Below the pieces are notes generated by a model. The model did not search any database, had not been told where the DNA came from, and saw only the letters and a list, made by a program, of their open reading frames with translations. This document shows, in pieces, positions 16,301-21,665 of a DNA stretch of 21,665 nt; position 1 is the first letter of the stretch; each line of letters begins with the position of its first letter. The position numbers and the translations under genes were made by a program. The DNA is from Acanthaster planci (lineage: Eukaryota > Echinodermata > Asteroidea > Valvatida > Acanthasteridae): the NCBI RefSeq assembly GCF_001949145.1, contig NW_019091504.1:419192-440856 (forward strand), in the 5' to 3' direction.

Positions 16301-19300
16301 CATTCATTGCAGTGTGTCTGGAATTTTTTTTTTGTCACGGTGCATTTTTGAGTTATATCATTCCTGGGCAACTTCAGGCATAACATCTGAGTGAAATGGA
16401 GCGAGATTCTAACTTTGTTTATAGTTTACTGCTTACCTGTAACCGTCAGGGCTGGAAAAAAATCCCCGATCAACAGGTTCCTTTTAGTTGTACTATTAGA
16501 TTAATAAAGATGTTGTATCTCTATCCAATTGCCACTTTCATTTCTCCAGAAGTAATTATCATTTTAGTTCAGTATTTACACTTTTAGGTGGGAAACAGGT
16601 TTTTATTGTGTGAGAAAAAGTGATAGAAGGTTTATGGGCAAAGTAATAGCATCAAACACAGAAACAGAATTACAGTTTAAATGCAAATTGGTCTGAACTC
16701 CATATTTGGTTAACACAGACAGACAGTTAAACTCATTGCTTATAAGAATGATTTGGCCAGGACATGGATTGCAAAATTTGGCAAAATGTGTGTACAGAAA
16801 ATGCTGTGAGCGCCTCATCATCCACCCTACAAGGACAGCTTTTTGTAACTCTTAAGTTTCCACATTACACATGAGTTGAACATAAACCTTTAAGGTGCTG
16901 TCTGTAGTCTTCGACAGATATTAAAGAAGAGGCTACTTTAATCTCTCCAAGCATAGATTTCTACGATTCCAAATTTGTTCCTTATTTTATGAATTAGAAT
17001 TTAGAACGTACCGTATTGGCTGTGTTTTTTTTTTCCCTTGTTCAGTGGCATTTCTAGTATGATGGCCTTGTCGGGCATAGGTTATAGGCGTGTAACATTT
17101 CAAAATTGGAATGGCCTACTTTGTCCATTTTGAGAGAACGGATCTTGATGTGTAGCAGTAATGCCTAAATTTCCTGTCTCAGACCTTGAAGATAAATAGC
17201 TAATTAACAGTTCCCTTTGATAATTCAACCAATTAATTGAAGTCAACAATCTGATGAAAGCTTGCTTGAGATTAGACAGGGAAAATTCATGGAAATTTGG
17301 AATTGACTGTAAATGATTACTTTGTCAGAATGAAGTGCTCTGTGCAAGTGAATTCAGTGTGGATGTATACTGTAATTGATATTTTTTTCCTGCGTTTCTG
17401 TTAACGGATCAGTGGTTCAAGCTTTCTGTACCACAGAGCACATGTTAACTGTTACTGATCCTGAGTATCATGTATAGTGGGCTGGACAGTACAAATAAGC
17501 AAAGCACTTCAAATGTTTGTACATGTATAAGCAACAAGTCATATTAAAACATTTTGTGTTGTTTCATTCTCAAGCAAAGGACGCATTTCCAAGGTCTGTT
17601 CATTTCAGACACGTGATCTCTTATTTTTTCTGTTTCTCAAACTTTCTCTGTTTTTTGGTTTTTTGTTTTTGTTTTGCTATAGTCCATTCGTTGCACACTT
17701 CCCACCTGTTCATGTGAGTGTTTTGCCCCGGGAAAGAGTCAGCTGAGAACTTGCGAGCAGTGTCGGCACGGCTGGGTTGCACATGGTTAGTAGAAAGATA
17801 TATTCAATATGTTTTCGTTTCTCTTCTGTAAAGTATGGTAGATGAAAATGAAATTATATTTAAAATGTGTTAAAAAAAATCGCCTGATTTGGATGACATC
17901 ACGAGCTGTCTGTTTGGGTTCTGTCCCAGTGATGTCCATTTCTTTTTTAGTTTCAGTTTATCAAACTTTACATGAAAGACAAATCATGAAGGTTTCAGAC
18001 AAAGCATATAGTAAAGAAACTTTCTGGAAGATGTTTGACGTATGTCAAGTTGAACATGGAATGTGAAAGTTGTGCACATTTTCTGAATTTATTAAGCTAA
18101 TAAATGGAAACATAATTAGGAGACTTTTGTTGAAAATGAGAATAGGGCTATATGTGAAAATGACCGTTAGGGTTAATGATGATGGTCGGTATGATATGAC
18201 TGCAAACAAAGCTGTCCGTTAAAAAGGTCCAAATTGAGATGTACTCGATGCCTGGAGTTCTTGAAGAAGCAGATTTAGAGACCACATGTTTTTAGATCTT
18301 CGCAGGACCCTAGTCTAAACTCTGAGATAATTGACATTGCTTGCCACTGAGGCATCCCTGTGTATCCTCCTCCCCCTTCGTCACCTGAACACCTTGCAGC
18401 CTTGGACAAGCTCTCCACCGGCCACGCCTTCCCTTCCCTGCTGGCGGAGGTGGTCCATTCGGACATCGCCTTTGACGTGGCCAGCCTGATGCTGTACGGC
18501 GCCCAGGCTGCCCCCGTCCGCCTGCGGATTCTCCTGGATCGACTGTTCAGTGTGCTGAAGAGCCAAGAGGTGGATAGGATACTGCTGGGGTTGGGATGGA
18601 GTCAGGAGGACTACGCAAGAGGCTACATTCTGCAGGTCGGCGCTTGAGGCTATTGACAAAATACTACAAATGACTGTTATTGTTGGAATAGAATAGCAAT
18701 TCCAAATTGGGATCAAAATTTTGAAAACTTTTGTGGACAAGCTACTTCCTTAAAATCAGTCCATCAGTTCACACAAATTCATCTTGGATAAGTTGAGGCA
18801 GATCAAAGCATCTAAAGATTTGATCTAAATGAAATCATGGAATCCTACTTTAATTCTCAATTTAAGGATCAAGTTAAATTATTATTTGTTTCAATAACAT
18901 TGAATCAAGATCATCCATTCTTCCAACTTCCTGCAGCCATAAAGCCTGCGGTTTAACCTTTTCTCTTCTTTTCCCAACTTCCTCATATACCCTGCAGGAT
19001 CAAGATGGGAAAGTCTTGCAACATTGGAATGTTGCTACCAGGGAAGAGGAACTTGTCATCCTCAATCAGTTCCTTCGTTTTGGAGAGACCAAGTCCATTG
19101 CTGAAGTCATGCTACAAGACCTCCAATCTGTGGACTCCCAGTCAGTCCAGAAAAAAAATGAGTCAGATATCAGAGCTTTTATCGAGCGCATCAGTGGAAG
19201 ACACAATCTGAACAGTACATGCGACACGCCGGATATTGAGATTCTGCCACCAACCCCTCCATCCTTGAGAACTTTGGCAAAACGACAAGATAACGAGGGG

Positions 19301-21622
19301 CGTATTTCAGGTAAGACTCAGACTGTTGCTGAGGGAGAGGGTAGTTGTCAGGATGGCGGCATGCCGGCTCACAACATCCACCTCGCCAACTTGGAACAGA
19401 CTGTCTTAAAAGCAGGGGTGATTCAACCCCCACCACGGCTCCGCGGCAGGATGGCAACCCTCAATTCCAATCCACAGACTCCAAAGAGATCCTCTGCCAC
19501 TGCAATTAATTCAACTCATGATGTACCGTCCACAAGTGGATCAAGTGCTCCGACGGTATTAAACAGCAGTGTTAGTATGTTCCCAGCATCTGCCAAACGA
19601 TTTTCTTCATTCTCTTTTAAAAGCCACAGAAAGACAACGCTCTCAAAGAGACGAAGTTGGACCCCGTATTCATCTGTTGCAAATAGCAAGCAGGTCAAGT
19701 GTAACACTTGCAACAAGTGGTTTTATGACAAAGGAACCTGGAAAATTCACTTTGGAGCTGTTCACCTCAAAGTGAAGTACAGGTGTACCGTGGAGGGATG
19801 CAACATGGCGTTCAGCTCACTGCGAAGTCGTAATCGCCACAGTGCCAACCCTAGTCCGCGGATTCACAGGTTTGTGTCCAACAGTCGCCGTGGTAGTAAA
19901 CAGCGGGTTGGCTTGTGGAGGGATGCACAGCTGCAGCTTGAGAATCGAGAAAAGGATGACCACAGGGAAGACATCAATGATGATGATGTTACCATGGTAA
20001 CTGATGATGTCACCTCAATTTCTGAGAACAAGGCGTCTGTTGCGTATGGTGATAAGTATTTAGATGGCAAAGATGGTGAAGAAAAGCAAGGCAACTGTGT
20101 TGCTAACAGCACTGTAATATCACCCAACAACTCAACCTCTGAAATGACTAGTGCAACTGAAACAATCAAGCAGCCAAATTCACCTGAAAATAATGCAGAG
20201 CTGGCAAATATTAAGGAGGAGACCGAAGATTTCATGGAAACATCTGAGCCAGTGGAATCCCAGCCAATTGCCAAGGATGTCAGACCTTCAGACAACTCAG
20301 AGCAATCACAGCTGACCAGAGACTCGCCATCGTTTGCTGTGCACCACTTCAAGAAACGTAAGAGCAATGCCCCTAGGAAATTTTTCATCCCTAAGCAAGA
20401 GGAGGATGAAGACTGCCAAGTGGAAGGTGTGATATTTAAGACGGAAGACACAGAAGTACAAGAGGATGATGTGCAAGATGCTGAGGAGGAAGAAACAGGG
20501 ATAGATTTGGAAGAGATCACCGAGTACGAAGCCACTTCTCATGAAGACAGTGACCGTCCGTCAAATGAGTATCATTACGTCCCACCTGGCGCCTTTGGTC
20601 AAAAAGAACGACCATCAGCTGAGCGAGTATCAATGAACCGATCTCAGAACATTGAAAACCTGCACCTGGAGCAAGATAGAATTCGCAGTCAGGTAGCAGA
20701 GCAGCTCGGGATCGGAATTGATACTTGCTTCTATATGAATGCTGATGGCCTGCCTTCCTGCTATCTCTGTGGCAAGACCTTCCAGAGTAAGCAGACCGTC
20801 AAGGTTCATTACCAGAATGTCCATCTGAAGCTCATGCATGCTTGTACTATCGAGGGATGCAATGCCATGTTTCCCTCCAGGCGCAGTCGGGATCGCCACA
20901 GCACCAACTTTAATCTCCACCGCAAGCTTTTTGAGAAGGGGGTTCCTCTGAAGGATGGCTTCGATCAAACTCAGCCTCCAAATCTGACCTACTGCCCTCC
21001 ACTCGGGCAAGCGACCGACCTGACGCAAGGTTCAAGCCACAGCCTCTCCGACTCCAGCAGCACCAATTCTTCTGAAGGAGTCAAAAGTCGGCTCAAGCAA
21101 CCCAGACTGGATTCCAGTCTGGGCACAGATGCCATTGATAACGGCCACCGCCAACCATCACCAAATGAAATTGATCTCCAGCTGACCAGACAAGAGCTTC
21201 CACCATCCTCAAGGCACCGATATGCCATGCAAGACAACACTGCTACATCTTCTTCATATCATGCTTCCACCCAACAACAGCGCTACATCATGCAAGTGGA
21301 TCAAAACGGTTTGTCCCCACTGGCATACAGCCAAACGTTCAACTCAACACCCATCCCACCTGCCAAAGATCTGTACCCCTTGAAATTTGTGGGCAACCTG
21401 ATCTGTAATATCTGCAAGAAGGCATACAGTACCAAAGACACCTTGCGAACTCACTACAAAAACATCCACCTGAGAGAAATGCACAAATGCACTGTGCAGG
21501 GCTGTAATCTCATGTTTTCATCAGTCCGTAGCAGAAATAGACACAGTCAGAATCCGAACTTGCATAGACACTGTCTCAATTCTGATGATAATCCTGGTGG
21601 AACTGACCCAGTAGATGTGTAG
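13309..21622 (+). CDS. BNC: Basonuclin zinc-finger protein (BNC1/BNC2 family), four coding exons
   Basis: Basonuclins are nuclear zinc-finger proteins. In vertebrates BNC1 acts in keratinocytes and germ cells and BNC2 in mesenchyme and pigment patterning. Joining 13309-13317, 17683-17785, 18400-18635 and 18998-21622 gives 990 residues, close to human BNC1. Order: an amino-terminal Cys/His-rich segment (about 7-37), the conserved basonuclin block ending [10 protein letters not shown] (about 38-145), zinc-finger pair 1 (from C351), a basic nuclear-localisation-like [10 protein letters not shown] (568-577), an acidic tract (about 584-640), pair 2 (from C704) and pair 3 (from C919). Each pair is a C2H2 finger of the CX2CX12HX4H kind followed by a CX4C finger with RSR(N/D)RHS. 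All three pairs, unique to the family, are intact, so the gene looks functional. It is equally related to BNC1 and BNC2, probably the single pre-duplication form. Confidence 0.96.
14888..15462. mobile_element. Foldback (long-TIR) DNA element in basonuclin intron 1
   Basis: The ends are perfect inverted repeats (TATGGTGGCCCT at 14888 and its complement ending at 15462), followed by GGGACATCGCCAAT on both arms. Both sides are flanked by a direct ATTACC (14882-14887 and 15463-15468), a possible 6 bp target duplication. The two arms, roughly 200 bases each, carry repeated degenerate units built from AATATTTGCAACCAAA, TCACGACTCGCTCTTC and TCGCGAATATTG. The middle (about 15095-15250) is unique, with no transposase. 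This is typical of a foldback-type non-autonomous element. Confidence 0.85.
15840..16067 (+). other. GC-elevated intronic segment: alternative exon or regulatory DNA candidate
   Basis: The segment stands out from AT-rich intron by composition and is open on the plus strand (frame from 15813, ending RRF before TAG). The middle (15945-15990) contains ATCGATAGATAATTATAACG and TGATTTATCGG, with a TAATTA homeodomain-type core. Vertebrate BNC2 has alternative 5' exons, but I see no clear donor or family match here. The function is unknown. Confidence 0.3.
17683..17785 (+). CDS. BNC: Basonuclin exon 2, N-terminal Cys/His-rich segment
   Basis: Encodes [18 protein letters not shown], then [16 protein letters not shown] plus one base; human BNC2 has AIRCTLVNCTCECFQPGK and LRTCDQCKHGWVAH. 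The C-x4-C-x-C-x-C and C-x2-C-x-H spacings are kept and suggest metal binding. The acceptor is TGCTATAG after a T-rich tract and the donor is GTTAGT. It is too short and spliced to be found as an open frame starting with ATG. Confidence 0.95.
17786..18399 (+). other. BNC: Basonuclin intron 2
   Basis: 614 bases from GTTAGT to CTTGCAG, with the pyrimidine-rich stretch CCTCCTCCCCCTTCG before the acceptor. Otherwise AT-rich; nothing else is recognised. Confidence 0.85.
18400..18635 (+). CDS. BNC: Basonuclin exon 3, conserved basonuclin block
   Basis: 78 codons after a split alanine: [10 protein letters not shown].., then [38 protein letters not shown] and [17 protein letters not shown]. Human BNC2 aligns without gaps ([38 protein letters not shown]). 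This helical block is diagnostic of the family. The acceptor is CTTGCAG and the donor is a weak GTCGGC. Coding G+C is clearly higher than in the flanking introns. Confidence 0.96.
18636..18997 (+). other. BNC: Basonuclin intron 3
   Basis: 362 bases from GTCGGC to CCCTGCAG, with a TTTTCTCTTCTTTTCCC tract upstream of the acceptor. No other feature is seen. Confidence 0.85.
18998..21622 (+). CDS. BNC: Basonuclin exon 4 with all three zinc-finger pairs and the stop
   Basis: This 2,625-base terminal coding exon starts in phase 0 after CCCTGCAG with [10 protein letters not shown], continues [19 protein letters not shown], and ends [10 protein letters not shown]...VDV before TAG at 21620-21622. Zinc-finger pairs begin at nucleotides 19700, 20759 and 21404. 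The second fingers carry the family hallmark: [20 protein letters not shown] and [10 protein letters not shown]. Between them lie long low-complexity stretches rich in S, T, E, D and N. A consensus donor (CAG/GTAAGA) lies inside the exon at 19311; the frame is open through it, so I keep it as coding. Only 43 bases of 3' untranslated sequence follow, with no polyadenylation signal. Confidence 0.96.
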   Translation, partial: DQDGKVLQHWNVATREEELVILNQFLRFGETKSIAEVMLQDLQSVDSQSVQKKNESDIRAFIERISGRHNLNSTCDTPDIEILPPTPPSLRTLAKRQDNEGRISGKTQTVAEGEGSCQDGGMPAHNIHLANLEQTVLKAGVIQPPPRLRGRMATLNSNPQTPKRSSATAINSTHDVPSTSGSSAPTVLNSSVSMFPASAKRFSSFSFKSHRKTTLSKRRSWTPYSSVANSKQVKCNTCNKWFYDKGTWKIHFGAVHLKVKYRCTVEGCNMAFSSLRSRNRHSANPSPRIHRFVSNSRRGSKQRVGLWRDAQLQLENREKDDHREDINDDDVTMVTDDVTSISENKASVAYGDKYLDGKDGEEKQGNCVANSTVISPNNSTSEMTSATETIKQPNSPENNAELANIKEETEDFMETSEPVESQPIAKDVRPSDNSEQSQLTRDSPSFAVHHFKKRKSNAPRKFFIPKQEEDEDCQVEGVIFKTEDTEVQEDDVQDAEEEETGIDLEEITEYEATSHEDSDRPSNEYHYVPPGAFGQKERPSAERVSMNRSQNIENLHLEQDRIRSQVAEQLGIGIDTCFYMNADGLPSCYLCGKTFQSKQTVKVHYQNVHLKLMHACTIEGCNAMFPSRRSRDRHSTNFNLHRKLFEKGVPLKDGFDQTQPPNLTYCPPLGQATDLTQGSSHSLSDSSSTNSSEGVKSRLKQPRLDSSLGTDAIDNGHRQPSPNEIDLQLTRQELPPSSRHRYAMQDNTATSSSYHASTQQQRYIMQVDQNGLSPLAYSQTFNSTPIPPAKDLYPLKFVGNLICNICKKAYSTKDTLRTHYKNIHLREMHKCTVQGCNLMFSSVRSRNRHSQNPNLHRHCLNSDDNPGGTDPVDV

Positions 21623-21665
21623 CAATGGAGTTCTCCAGGAGGTACATTCTGTCAACCAACACAGA

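Larger units (their letters stand above)
13318..17682 (+). other. BNC: Basonuclin intron 1 (4.37 kb)
   Basis: The intron runs from the GTGAGT donor to the TGCTATAG acceptor. The first 850 bases remain fairly CpG-rich (for example 13465-13530 and 14035-14160), as an extension of the promoter domain. The foldback element is at 14888-15462, and a GC-elevated open segment at about 15840-16067 is noted separately. The rest is AT-rich and unremarkable. Confidence 0.8.

Noticed and set aside
17517-18066. Plus-strand open frames at 17517-17717 and 17842-18066
   Set aside because: The first overlaps basonuclin exon 2 in a different frame; the second lies in intron 2 and has no recognisable features.
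19864-20535. A 223-codon open frame on the minus strand inside basonuclin exon 4
   Set aside because: It is the antisense shadow of acidic, serine-rich coding sequence. Its serine/valine-rich composition mirrors the GAT/GAA-rich sense codons, and it has no homologue I recognise.
20630-21240. Minus-strand open frames at 20630-21028 and 20989-21240
   Set aside because: They are antisense to the second zinc-finger region of basonuclin, which is clearly coding on the plus strand.
1-21665. tRNA or rRNA genes
   Set aside because: Scanning for tRNA box A/B patterns and conserved ribosomal RNA stretches by eye gave nothing convincing. A covariance-model scan was not possible here.

Overview
This is animal (metazoan) genomic DNA holding parts of two intron-containing genes that diverge from a shared, CpG-rich interval near 13.0-13.3 kb. 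Nothing in it looks prokaryotic. The left gene (minus strand, about 651-11205, continuing off the left edge) is the amino-terminal half of centlein (CNTLN), a long coiled-coil centrosomal protein. I rebuilt 18 consecutive coding exons (1,850 coding bases, 616 codons plus 2 bases). Every junction is GT-AG, and the reading frame is continuous through all 17 internal introns. The right gene (plus strand, 13309-21622) is a basonuclin (BNC1/BNC2 family) zinc-finger protein. It is rebuilt as four coding exons with matching phases: 9 + 103 + 236 + 2625 bases, or 990 residues plus a stop.

In human, BNC2 and CNTLN are neighbours on chromosome 9p22, also head to head. The window therefore captures a conserved gene pair in very compact form. 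The organism is probably an invertebrate, most plausibly a deuterostome (echinoderm, hemichordate or amphioxus). That rests on a single basonuclin-type gene with high identity to vertebrate BNC1/2, introns of roughly 0.1-4.4 kb, AT-rich introns and TACATGTACATG-type simple runs. I cannot name the species.

Layout: 1-650 is intron (or downstream) sequence of centlein with no exon recognised. 651-11205 holds the centlein exons. Their introns carry two inverted copies of a short TTAA-flanked, piggyBac-like non-autonomous element (1767-2379 and 5427-6047) and a 2 x 69 bp tandem duplication that copies a splice donor (2545-2682). 11206-12987 is the centlein 5' region, whose first exon is uncertain. 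12988-13308 is the CpG-rich putative bidirectional promoter. 13309-13317 is the tiny first coding exon of basonuclin. 13318-17682 is its long first intron, with a long-TIR foldback element at 14888-15462. The other three coding exons lie at 17683-17785, 18400-18635 and 18998-21622.

The two proteins have no known joint biochemical function. Centlein acts in centrosome cohesion, basonuclin in the nucleus. Their link here is genomic: a divergent arrangement and possibly shared regulatory DNA. The items most worth a second look are the conserved head-to-head pair, the inverted element copies that bracket six centlein exons (a geometry that favours RNA duplexes or circular RNA), a conserved 35-base centlein microexon, and the duplicated splice donor.
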